Below, piece by piece: positions 8,258 through 15,672 of a DNA stretch of 39,603 bases. Made by a program: the position numbers and the translations under genes. The notes under the pieces are model-generated. The model was not told where the DNA came from, did no database searches, and saw only the letters and a list, made by a program, of their open reading frames with translations. Each line of letters opens with the position of its first letter. Position 1 is the stretch's first letter. The stretch is from Bacteroidales bacterium UBA3297 (GTDB lineage Bacteria > Bacteroidota > Bacteroidia > Bacteroidales > Paludibacteraceae): NCBI GenBank assembly GCA_002362105.1, contig DETD01000010.1:32828-72430 (forward strand), read 5' to 3'.

Positions 8258-10630
8258 TTATACGACTTTTATGTTGGCATATTTCAAAATTAATTTCTTT
8301 TCGCCCACATTTTGGAAGTGGACGCAGATTTTAGCCATAGGCGTACCGGCCCCCTCCAACTTGGTGACAACGCCCATGCCGAACTGTGCATGTATAACCT
8401 TGTCGCCCACTTTCACATTGGTGTTGTTGTTAACGTGTAGGTTTCTGATGGAACCCGCCTCGGCGCGTGAGAGCGGAGTGAGGTTGCGTGCTGTATTTGT
8501 TGCCGGACTTCCGATTTTCGGCGGTTCGACGTTGAAGTGGTATCTTTGCTGTGGCCTTTCGGCCGTTGGTCTGATGTTGAGCGTGTCGTGCCGTGGCTTC
8601 AGCGATTGGAAGTGCAGGTCCATTTCGTCGGAAGATGCAACCCTCGAGTACAGTTTCACGTAGTCTGGAGCCATCGAAAAGTCGAGCATGCTGGCATCAA
8701 TATCCTTGATGAATCGGCTAGGGTTCGACGGATTGGTGGCACCGTTGCGCATACGGCTTTTCGCATAAGAAATGACGCAGAAGTCTTCGGCACGGGTAAT
8801 GGCCACGTAAAAGAGTCGGCGCTCTTCCTCAATGCCCTCGGCTGTGCCGGTACTCATAACTGAAGGGAACAGCTCTTCCTCTGCGCCGACAATAAACACG
8901 TTTTTGAACTCGAGGCCTTTCGCCGCGTGCACGGTCATCATCGTCACTTTGTCGTCGGTGTCGTTGTCGTCGAGCGAGGTCATCAGCGCCACCTCGGCCA
9001 TAAAGTCGGCCACCATCAGCGGTTCGCCGTCTTCCTCCAGTTTTTGTGCGGCCGACGAGCTAAGTCCGTTCAGCAACTCCTCCACGTTCTGTAGGCGCGA
9101 CACGCCTTCGGGGCTGCGGTCGGCATTCAGCGCCGTCCACATACCAGAGTTGTGAACCACCATTTCTACAAACTCGTAGGCGTCTTTCTCTTCTTTGGCA
9201 GCAACGAGCGAGTCCATCAGTTTCTTGAACTCGGCCAGTTTGGCCAGTGTGCCCGCGTTAACCGGAAGGGCATAGGTCATAGGGTCGGAGAGGACCGTCC
9301 AGCAAGACACGTCGTTGTTGTGCGCCGTTTCCAGAATCTTGCCCACCGTGGTGTCGCCAATACCTCTGGCTGGCGTATTGATGATGCGTTTGAACGCTTC
9401 TTCGTCGTTGTTGTTGATGGCCAGGCGGATGTACCCCAGTGTGTCGAGGATTTCCTTGCGCTCGTAGAACGAGGTAGACCCCCACAAACGGTAGGGTATG
9501 CCTTTCTGTCGGAGCGTCTTTTCCAAAACGCGCGACTGGGCGTTGGTACGGTAGAGGATGGCGAAATCGGAATAGCGCATACCCGTCTGCCGTTTAATTT
9601 TATCTAGCAACTGCGAGACCTTCAAACTCTCGTCGGTCTCGGAATAGGAGTTCATCACCAAGACCGGGCTGCCTGCCTTGCGTTCCGAGAAGACGTTTTT
9701 CGGAATCTGCCCCTCGTTCTTTTTAATCAGGCTGTTGGCCACGCTCACAATATTAGGGGTAGAGCGATAGTTCTGTTCCAGCTTGAAGACTTTGCATTCG
9801 GGGTAGTTCTCTTTGAACTTCAAGATGTTCTCGATGCGGGCGCCGCGGAACGAGTAGATGCTCTGCGCGTCGTCGCCCACCACGCACACCTTATGGCTCT
9901 TGTTGGCCAGTTTCTGCACAATAAGGAATTGCGAGAAGTTGGTGTCTTGGTACTCGTCGACCAGAATGAACTTGAAGATGTTCTGGTACTTTGCCAAGAT
10001 GTCGGGGTGGTCTCGGAACAAGATGTTTGTATAGAGCAGCAGGTCGTCGAAGTCCATAGCGTTGGCCTTCTGGCACCTGATGGTGTAATATTTGTAGAGG
10101 TCGCCAAACAGCGGCATCCGCTGGTGCAGGTCATAGTCGTGGAACTCCTTTTTCGACCTGTACGCCTCGGCGGTAATCAGGTCGTTCTTCATCTGTGAGA
10201 TGCGGTTTGCCACCTTTTTAGGTGCATACGTCTTGTCGTCGAGTTTGCGCTCCTTGATGATGGATTTGATCAGGTTGTTCGAGTCGGCAGTATCGTAGAT
10301 GGTGAAGTCGGAGGTAAAGCCCAGCAGTTCGGATTCTTTCCTTAAAATACGGCTGAAAATAGAGTGGAAGGTGCCCATCCAAAGTCTTTTGGAATTTTCG
10401 TCCCCCACCAGTTTGCCGATACGGTCCTTCATTTCGCGTGCGGCCTTGTTGGTAAAGGTCAGTGCAAGGATAGAAGACGGCCTGATGCCCTCCTCAATCA
10501 GTTGCGCTATCTTGTAGGTCAGCACCCTGGTCTTGCCAGAGCCTGCCCCCGCCACAACTAGCGACGGACCACTGTTGAAGCATACAGCCTCACGCTGTAT
10601 GCCGCTAAGTTCATCTAAAAAATTTCCCAT
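8258..10630 (-). CDS. pcrA: ATP-dependent DNA helicase PcrA/UvrD
   Basis: A 790-residue superfamily 1A helicase with 3'-5' polarity expected, used in repair and for removing RecA or stalled polymerase. Seen in order: the Q-motif region (LSGIQREAV), Walker A AGAGSGKT (27-34), motif Ia LTFTNKAAREM, motif II VDEYQDTN, motif III VGDDAQSIYSFRGA, motif IV EQNYRS, motif V MTVHAAKGLEF and motif VI RRLFYVAITRA. The C-terminal 45 residues (GDKVIHAQFGMGVV) match the small Tudor-like RNA-polymerase-binding domain of PcrA. The ATG at 10630 is chosen over an in-frame TTG at 10639. The preceding lipoprotein gene ends 14 bases upstream. Confidence 0.95.
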   Translation of the reverse strand: MGNFLDELSGIQREAVCFNSGPSLVVAGAGSGKTRVLTYKIAQLIEEGIRPSSILALTFTNKAAREMKDRIGKLVGDENSKRLWMGTFHSIFSRILRKESELLGFTSDFTIYDTADSNNLIKSIIKERKLDDKTYAPKKVANRISQMKNDLITAEAYRSKKEFHDYDLHQRMPLFGDLYKYYTIRCQKANAMDFDDLLLYTNILFRDHPDILAKYQNIFKFILVDEYQDTNFSQFLIVQKLANKSHKVCVVGDDAQSIYSFRGARIENILKFKENYPECKVFKLEQNYRSTPNIVSVANSLIKKNEGQIPKNVFSERKAGSPVLVMNSYSETDESLKVSQLLDKIKRQTGMRYSDFAILYRTNAQSRVLEKTLRQKGIPYRLWGSTSFYERKEILDTLGYIRLAINNNDEEAFKRIINTPARGIGDTTVGKILETAHNNDVSCWTVLSDPMTYALPVNAGTLAKLAEFKKLMDSLVAAKEEKDAYEFVEMVVHNSGMWTALNADRSPEGVSRLQNVEELLNGLSSSAAQKLEEDGEPLMVADFMAEVALMTSLDDNDTDDKVTMMTVHAAKGLEFKNVFIVGAEEELFPSVMSTGTAEGIEEERRLFYVAITRAEDFCVISYAKSRMRNGATNPSNPSRFIKDIDASMLDFSMAPDYVKLYSRVASSDEMDLHFQSLKPRHDTLNIRPTAERPQQRYHFNVEPPKIGSPATNTARNLTPLSRAEAGSIRNLHVNNNTNVKVGDKVIHAQFGMGVVTKLEGAGTPMAKICVHFQNVGEKKLILKYANIKVV

Positions 10631-10644
10631 GTATTTCAATTATA

Positions 10645-11208
10645 TCATTTCTCCAGAGATTCCAGCATTCTCAAATACTTAATGCAACCCTTGTTGTATA
10701 AATAGTTAAACTTGTTTTTGAAAGCCTTCTCCGTAATCGATTCGTTCTCGTTTTTCCATGACGAGATGATGCGGAACGTCAGTGCCTCCAGAATGTTAGG
10801 GTCGGAATACTGTTTGTAGTACACATCGAAATCAGCAAAATGCGACTTGTTTTGGAAGTGTTCGAAAAGGAAGTCGCCAATCTGGTCGTCGAACGCCTCG
10901 TTCTGGTGGTCCTGCAAATAGTTAAACAGCACAATGTATTGTTGTTTGGTCAGCGTATCGGCCTTCCAGAACTCCGCATCGGCCAAAAGTTTGATGCGTT
11001 GGTCGTCGGTCATCTCCTTCGAGTTCGATTTGAGTTCGTTGCAAAAATCGGACTGGCAGTCGAATTCGGCAGAATCGGACACCGCAATGGTGTTTTCTTC
11101 ATCAACAACCGTCAGGCTGTCGTCTTCGCAGGGTTGGACTTTCGAGGTAGAATCGGCACCGCACGATGCCAAAAACACCATTATTGCTATAATAAGATAT
11201 TTACTCAT
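10645..11208 (-). CDS. Hypothetical lipoprotein
   Basis: A 187-residue protein not recognised beyond its export signal. Residues 1-16 form a short lipoprotein signal with the lipobox LASC, so it is likely lipid-anchored at C16, with an acidic Ser/Asp/Glu-rich stretch behind it. The remainder is mostly alpha-helical in appearance and rich in aromatic and charged residues (DQRIKLLADAEFW, NYLQDHQNEAF), with no known catalytic motif. The start overlaps the stop of the folK-like gene by 4 bases, and the gene ends 14 bases before pcrA, so it sits within an operon. Confidence 0.75.
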   Translation of the reverse strand: MSKYLIIAIMVFLASCGADSTSKVQPCEDDSLTVVDEENTIAVSDSAEFDCQSDFCNELKSNSKEMTDDQRIKLLADAEFWKADTLTKQQYIVLFNYLQDHQNEAFDDQIGDFLFEHFQNKSHFADFDVYYKQYSDPNILEALTFRIISSWKNENESITEKAFKNKFNYLYNKGCIKYLRMLESLEK

Positions 11209-11591
11209 TTGTTGCTAGTATTTTCATTAAAAGTATTTCTCAGTTGTGCCAGAAACGGGTATTTGTTATAGTGTTTGTGCACAATAACACCGTCAACCTC
11301 CACAATGTCTAGGTCTAAAACCACATTCCGTGAGTTCTTTTTCCGTCCGGCCTGTTTTTCCAGTTCCTTCAGGGCGAACTCCATTTTCTGGTAGTCTAAA
11401 GGCGATTGAATCCTGACCATCTGGTTCAGATACCAGCACTGGTAGGGTAGTCCGATGCCTTCGGTTCGTAGAACTTCAGAGAAAGAGGCCGTAGCGAAGC
11501 AGGCCGACAGCAAAGTGTTAGCGGCGCGGATGTTGACCTCTGGATTAAAGTTCGAACCTATACTCACATAATATGTATAGCATACATCCAT
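11205..11591 (-). CDS. Short FolK-like protein (HPPK family)
   Basis: A 128-residue relative of 6-hydroxymethyl-7,8-dihydropterin pyrophosphokinase, which makes the pterin precursor of folate. The N-terminal SIGSN, the RTEGIG...YLNQMV segment, the helix ending in AGRKK and the metal-binding LDLDIV are all present in the usual order. Two things are odd. The usual Arg directly before the LDLDI motif (PRTLDLDI in E. coli) appears to be Val. The protein also stops about 30 residues earlier than the usual length of about 155-160, after a short YPFLAQLR. It may be a divergent paralogue or a protein with altered activity. It overlaps the next gene by 4 bases. Confidence 0.72.
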   Translation of the reverse strand: MDVCYTYYVSIGSNFNPEVNIRAANTLLSACFATASFSEVLRTEGIGLPYQCWYLNQMVRIQSPLDYQKMEFALKELEKQAGRKKNSRNVVLDLDIVEVDGVIVHKHYNKYPFLAQLRNTFNENTSNK

Positions 11592-11596
11592 ACCGT

Positions 11597-11995
11597 TCAG
11601 AACCCGTTTATAACCTTAACCGCATCGTTGTAGGCAGTCCATTCCGGGTCATCCATGCTGTAAATGGTAAGCGGTAAAACAGGGAAGAAGCCCAGCACAT
11701 GGTTGAGTTTCACGGTAAAGTTTTGAATGTTGCGCGCATACCAAGAGAAAAGGTATTCGGTTTTATCTTCTTTCATCAAGACCAGGAAAGCGTCTCGTTC
11801 TTTTTCCATGACGTACATCAGCTGTTCTTCAGCTTTCGCCGTCAGGTCTTCATCAGAAACCTTGTCGTCCGATTTTTTCCAATGAATATCAATACGGAAA
11901 GGGTACATTCCCGATTTGGAATGCTCTTCCATTCGTAAACGGCCCTTTAACCGGCTGTCATCAACAAGTTCTGCCACGAACCAATCGCCATTCAT
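11597..11995 (-). CDS. DUF695-like protein of unknown function
   Basis: A 132-residue soluble protein that resembles the DUF695 family: an N-terminal strand pair (WFVAELVDD...GRLRMEE), the YPFRIDIHWK strand, a central helix rich in Glu, a FLVLMKEDKTEYLFSWYA segment and a C-terminal D-P-E-W-x-x-Y motif. The family match rests on these segments only. No enzymatic residues can be named. It is the first gene of the leftward string and is preceded by a -7 box; the folK-like gene begins 5 bases after its stop. Confidence 0.65.
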   Translation of the reverse strand: MNGDWFVAELVDDSRLKGRLRMEEHSKSGMYPFRIDIHWKKSDDKVSDEDLTAKAEEQLMYVMEKERDAFLVLMKEDKTEYLFSWYARNIQNFTVKLNHVLGFFPVLPLTIYSMDDPEWTAYNDAVKVINGF

Positions 11996-12022
11996 ACGCT
12001 ATCGTCATTATACAATATTCAA

Positions 12023-12030
12023 CAAAATTA
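12023..12030 (-). promoter_or_regulatory. Predicted -7 box for the leftward DUF695-folK-pcrA string
   Basis: The minus strand reads TAATTTTG, a full match to TAnnTTTG, 27 bases before the ATG at 11995. No good TTG is visible at the expected -33 distance. Confidence 0.5.
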
Positions 12031-12037
12031 AAAATAA

Positions 12038-12265
12038 AAACTGACACTAGGAACACACATTCCACAAACATTCTTTTCATTTTGTGGGGCTCATACCTTG
12101 TGTGGCGTAGTGCCGAACTTTCAGGGCTACCAAAGTGTGTTTAAAATTAGAGCCAGCTTCTGCACCGAACATAAGAAGCTGACCGAGTGGGGTGTGGAAG
12201 AGCAGATGGTGGTGGAATTTTGTTCTACAGTCGTAGGTTTTGCGATGATAAATCTCCTCAAATAA
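12038..12265 (+). pseudogene. Stop-free stretch without a start, possible gene remnant
   Basis: From 12038 to the TAA at 12263 one plus-strand frame stays open for 75 codons, and its translation looks protein-like: it includes CGAHTLCGVVPNFQGYQSV and TEHKKLTEWGVEEQMVVEF. There is no ATG until codon 57 and no visible ribosome site. It could be the end of a decayed gene or a chance open frame over a structured RNA. A short inverted pair, GGCTC (12088-12092) and GAGCC (12150-12154), lies within it. I do not recognise the sequence. Confidence 0.3.
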
Positions 12266-12511
12266 GATTTAAGCCAACGGTTTGGGCTCTAAGAAGGTGC
12301 TAAAAGAGAAGTCTCAGTGTTAATAGAAGGTTTGGAGTTATGAAAATTGGATTATATGGTTTAACTTTATAAGTGAGAATAAGGCTTTAATTTTTAATAG
12401 CGTATTGTACTCAATAGTAAGCAAAGAAATTATAAAAGTCTATTATCAGATATCATAACAAATTATATGTTTTGAAATCTCTTTACGTATATAAGTTTAA
12501 TACTGTTTTTA
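12266..12511. other. AT-rich gap upstream of the HNH gene
   Basis: About 245 bases with stops in all frames and no convincing gene. A short frame at 12340-12372 (starting MKIGLYG) is too small to support. No clear TAnnTTTG box is seen before the HNH gene, so its promoter is not identified. Confidence 0.5.
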
Positions 12512-13582
12512 ATGCAAATACCACAATCTGACCTATTGACAACAAACCGTCTTGGAAAAATATTTTCAAAAACGGTCGCTACGTACAAGTATTTTTGGTT
12601 CTTGTCGATTATGCAAATTCATGCAAAATCGGACAATTTAAAAATTAGTGTATGGGATGTTGTGACAAGAATGGTGGCTAATGCATGGTATCCTATCCAT
12701 TATTTTCGTTTGTCGTTTGGCAAAAGTGATTCACTTTTTGACATTGTTGTTGAGTTACAGCAAATCACACAAATTTCAATAGATGCTAATATTGATTCTA
12801 TAATAAATGGTATTAAAGAAAGGTCAGAGGATAAAGAAATAAAAAAGTTATTGAATATCCTTACTTTGAATGTGCCATATCGCTTCCTTCGTCCTTGGAT
12901 AGACACGTCAGATGACAAAGAAATGGTGCAACGTTCACAAACTTTGGAGAACAATTGTTTGTATTCATTACATAAAAATGGGAATGAGTTTTATATAGTA
13001 TTGAATCCTAAGTGGGATCAGTATCTGCATAACAACTATAATATATTAGTTGATTTTGCCTATTGGAATCTAACACAGTTTTTGCAAGTCCGAAATCCGA
13101 ATGTACCTGCGATTACTAGCAAACTGATTCGTCCAGAAATAAGAAACTCTCTACAAAGGCAGCATGATTATTGGGATATGGTGATGAAAATAGGAGGACC
13201 GATTCATTGTATATACACAAATAAAGAACTTCATCTCAAGGATTATGATTTGGATCATTTTATACCATGGAGTTTTGTATCTCATGATTTACTTTGGAAT
13301 CTAATACCTTCGGATGGTAGCATTAACTCTTCAAAGAGTAACAAACTTCCTGATTTAAATTTCTATCTACCCAAAATGGCAGAAATGCAGTATCATGCTT
13401 TGCAAATAATGATTAATGCTAATAAGGACCTTAAAGTGATGGAGGACTTTATTTCATTGGGGTATACAGTACAAGAATTAGTAAATATGAACAATGTGCA
13501 ATTTCTTGAACTATATAAAAGGACGTTTAATCCCATCAGTCAAATTGCTCTCAATATGGGTTTCGAAACATGGAAGTATTAA
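12512..13582 (+). CDS. HNH endonuclease domain protein
   Basis: A 356-residue protein. Residues 1-225 are helical with no recognised domain. The HNH module lies at about 233-280: C233 in CIYTNKEL, then D-L-D-H-F with D248-H249, WNLIPSD with N263, and N272/K275 in INSSKSNKLP. The zinc-holding second cysteines of many HNH proteins (CxxC pairs) are missing, so it appears to be a zinc-free type. Such proteins cut DNA, as restriction, defence or mobile-element nucleases. Codon use is far richer in A and T than in the genes on either side. The downstream methyltransferase-HIT gene overlaps its 3' end by 13 bases or starts 5 bases after the stop. Confidence 0.82.
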   Translation: MQIPQSDLLTTNRLGKIFSKTVATYKYFWFLSIMQIHAKSDNLKISVWDVVTRMVANAWYPIHYFRLSFGKSDSLFDIVVELQQITQISIDANIDSIINGIKERSEDKEIKKLLNILTLNVPYRFLRPWIDTSDDKEMVQRSQTLENNCLYSLHKNGNEFYIVLNPKWDQYLHNNYNILVDFAYWNLTQFLQVRNPNVPAITSKLIRPEIRNSLQRQHDYWDMVMKIGGPIHCIYTNKELHLKDYDLDHFIPWSFVSHDLLWNLIPSDGSINSSKSNKLPDLNFYLPKMAEMQYHALQIMINANKDLKVMEDFISLGYTVQELVNMNNVQFLELYKRTFNPISQIALNMGFETWKY

Positions 13583-14451
13583 AAGCTATGGAATTAGAGA
13601 AAATCAATCATCCTTACTTGACGGCTATCAATCGAACGGAATTGTCCGTGCCGACTCGCTTCCTTTTGCAACATAATTTGTTGAGAGGAAGAATATTAGA
13701 TTTTGGCTGTGGCTATGGTTTCGATACTGATGAGTTAAAACGACAAGGTTATGACATCATTGGCTACGACTATTATTATCGTCCAAATTTTCCTGATGGA
13801 AAGTTTGATACAATCATTTGCAACTATGTGTTGAATGTATTGGAGCCATACGCGCAGGCTGAAGTTTTGATGAATGTTTCTAACTTATTGTCTCCCAATG
13901 GGGTTGCTTTTTTTGCTGTACGTAGAGACCTAAGGGAAGAAGGTTTTAGGCTGCATGCCATTCACAAACAATATACCTACCAATGTAATGTTAAATTGCC
14001 TTACGAAAGTCTTGTCGCCAATAAAAGTTACGAAATCTATCAATATAATCATTTCAATAAACTTCCGCGAACCGAAGGTGAAAACTGCCCTTTCTGCAAA
14101 CTATCAAGTAAGGTTGAAATTATATGCGAGACCGTTACTTGTGTTGCATTCTATGACGGATACCCTGTTTCTCCTGGCCATGCTCTCATTATTCCAAAGC
14201 GTCATGTCTCTTCATATTTCGATCTTACGAACCATGAACGTGAGGCAATGAACATCGTTTTGCAATATGTCAAGCAGAAGGTGGATGAACGTTTCCATCC
14301 TAATGGATATAATGTTGGCATAAATATTGGAGAATATGCTGGGCAAAGTGTATTTCATTGTCATATGCATTTAATTCCTCGTTACAAAGGTGATGTTGAG
14401 AATCCTAAAGGTGGAGTCCGGGGTGTTATTCCTAGTAAGCAGAAGTATTAA
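13570..14451 (+). CDS. Fused class I methyltransferase and HIT-domain protein
   Basis: A 293-residue two-domain protein. Residues 1-160 are a Rossmann-fold methyltransferase: an NRTELSVPTR lead, motif I LDFGCGYG (43-50), the acidic GYDYYYRP segment and NYVLNVLEP (85-93). This wording resembles the methyltransferases linked to DNA phosphorothioation (dnd-related). Residues 170-293 are a HIT hydrolase domain: a CPFC pair (C173, C176), SPGHALIIPKRH and the catalytic H263-C-H265-M-H267. HIT proteins hydrolyse or transfer nucleotidyl groups. The fusion and its tight coupling to an HNH nuclease gene suggest a nucleic-acid modification or defence role. An ATG at 13588 would avoid the overlap with the HNH gene, so the start is uncertain. 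Confidence 0.82.
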   Translation: MEVLKAMELEKINHPYLTAINRTELSVPTRFLLQHNLLRGRILDFGCGYGFDTDELKRQGYDIIGYDYYYRPNFPDGKFDTIICNYVLNVLEPYAQAEVLMNVSNLLSPNGVAFFAVRRDLREEGFRLHAIHKQYTYQCNVKLPYESLVANKSYEIYQYNHFNKLPRTEGENCPFCKLSSKVEIICETVTCVAFYDGYPVSPGHALIIPKRHVSSYFDLTNHEREAMNIVLQYVKQKVDERFHPNGYNVGINIGEYAGQSVFHCHMHLIPRYKGDVENPKGGVRGVIPSKQKY

Positions 14452-14613
14452 AATATAGATATTAAAGATTTAGAACGTTAACATATCGGATGTATCTACC
14501 ATTGTATGCTATTTGAGTTAGTCAAGGACTTTGTTCCCATAAACAGTCGGAGGTCGAAGAGAGAAAACGATACGAAATAACGACTTAAATGCATAATAGA
14601 ATGTAATTTGTCT

Positions 14614-14621
14614 TATTTTTG
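14614..14621 (+). promoter_or_regulatory. Predicted -7 box for the Rpn-family gene
   Basis: TATTTTTG matches TAnnTTTG and lies 22 bases before the ATG at 14644. This argues against the in-frame TTG at 14608, which is upstream of the box. No clear -33 TTG is seen. Confidence 0.5.
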
Positions 14622-14643
14622 TGTTTGGAGAAAAGACGCGCCT

Positions 14644-15573
14644 ATGACGACGATAATAGCCAACCCGATATACGATTCGGTCTTCAAATATCTGATGGAG
14701 GACCAGAAGGCGGCCAAGATCATCCTGTCCGCACTTCTTCAAAAGCCAGTGGTGGAATTGACGATGAAGCGGAACGAGTATACGCAGGCCCATGTGGAGG
14801 GTGTCTCTGTCTTCCGCATGGACTTTGCTGCGGCTATTGTCGACAGGGATGAGGACGGTAACGAGAAAAGGGAGTTGGTGACCATCGAACTCCAAAAGGC
14901 ATGGATTCCGAGGGAGATCTTCCGCTTCCGCAAGTATCTGGGCAACCAGTACAGCGACGAGGAGAACAGTTTTGTGGTGTCGGAAAAACCTTTGCGTAAA
15001 AGTCCGACGCACATCATAACCATCTACCTGCTGGGGCACTCTTTGCACGAGCTGGAGATACCTGTAGCCTATATCTACCCGAAAATCTACGACCAGTTCA
15101 GCAACAAACTGGATATGGAGGTCCGTAAAATACCATTCGCCGATGCGCTGGTGCACGACATGATAATCGTTCAGATTCCACGGCTGACTAATATGAGAGT
15201 GGTGTCGCATCTGGACAAACTGCTGAGTATTTTTGACCAGAGCCGGAAATCGCTGTCCAAACAGCAGCAGATTAATATCGATAACGACTTCTACAGCAAC
15301 GATAGCGATATAAAAACGGTGGTATCGAGGCTGGAACACGCATTCCATGACGACGAGACCCGAAAGACCATGGATATGGAGGATGAACTGAGCGCGATGT
15401 TCGACGATTTTGAACAGACCATTAAGGAAAAGGAGCACGAACTGAAGGAAAAGGACGATGCTCTGAAGAAGAAGGACGATCAACTGCTTACTGCCATCAG
15501 CTTGTTGCGGTCTTTGGGACTGGATGACAAAAGCATTGCCGAGAAGTTGAACATCGACGTGAAAGACCTTTAA
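14644..15573 (+). CDS. Rpn/PD-(D/E)XK nuclease-family protein
   Basis: A 309-residue protein of the PDDEXK_2 group (PF12784), often labelled a transposase-like protein but better known from Rpn recombination-promoting nucleases. The N-terminal YDSVFKYLMED and the nuclease core D60...E82-L-Q84-K85 (TIELQKAW) fit the family. The middle part carries PVAYIYPKIYDQF and a VHDMIIVQIPRL strand. The C-terminal quarter is a coiled coil of EKEHELKEKDD type, followed by a short helix (LGLDDKSIAEKLNI) that looks like a DNA-contacting end. No terminal inverted repeats were found, so it is not shown to be mobile by itself. Base use is like the housekeeping genes. Confidence 0.8.
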   Translation: MTTIIANPIYDSVFKYLMEDQKAAKIILSALLQKPVVELTMKRNEYTQAHVEGVSVFRMDFAAAIVDRDEDGNEKRELVTIELQKAWIPREIFRFRKYLGNQYSDEENSFVVSEKPLRKSPTHIITIYLLGHSLHELEIPVAYIYPKIYDQFSNKLDMEVRKIPFADALVHDMIIVQIPRLTNMRVVSHLDKLLSIFDQSRKSLSKQQQINIDNDFYSNDSDIKTVVSRLEHAFHDDETRKTMDMEDELSAMFDDFEQTIKEKEHELKEKDDALKKKDDQLLTAISLLRSLGLDDKSIAEKLNIDVKDL

Positions 15574-15620
15574 ACTGCTTTCGTTTCAGGTCAAAGAGGT
15601 AAGAATAAGATAGAACAAAA

Positions 15621-15651
15621 AAAAGGATGCCCATTAGCGGAGCATCCTTTT
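15621..15651. terminator. Bidirectional terminator between two converging genes
   Basis: A 10-bp stem (15621-15630 with 15642-15651) with an 11-base loop lies between the Rpn gene and the PurF-like gene. A-rich and T-rich flanks on both sides let it stop transcripts from either strand. Confidence 0.8.
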
Positions 15652-15672
15652 CTTGTATATAAACACGTATGT

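Noticed and set aside
12340..12372. Mini-frame MKIGLYGLTL before the HNH gene
   Set aside because: Ten codons with no support; leader peptides cannot be judged from this alone.
12000..14643. Direct repeats marking the ends of an inserted island
   Set aside because: I compared the edges by eye and found no convincing repeated sequence, and no integrase or tRNA lies next to the segment.
14518..15483. A 321-codon open frame on the minus strand opposite the Rpn gene
   Set aside because: It is antisense to a recognisable family protein, has no recognisable motif and no ribosome site; the Rpn reading has a nuclease motif and a promoter.
14644..15573. Rpn-family gene as a complete transposon
   Set aside because: No terminal inverted repeats or target duplication were seen next to the gene.
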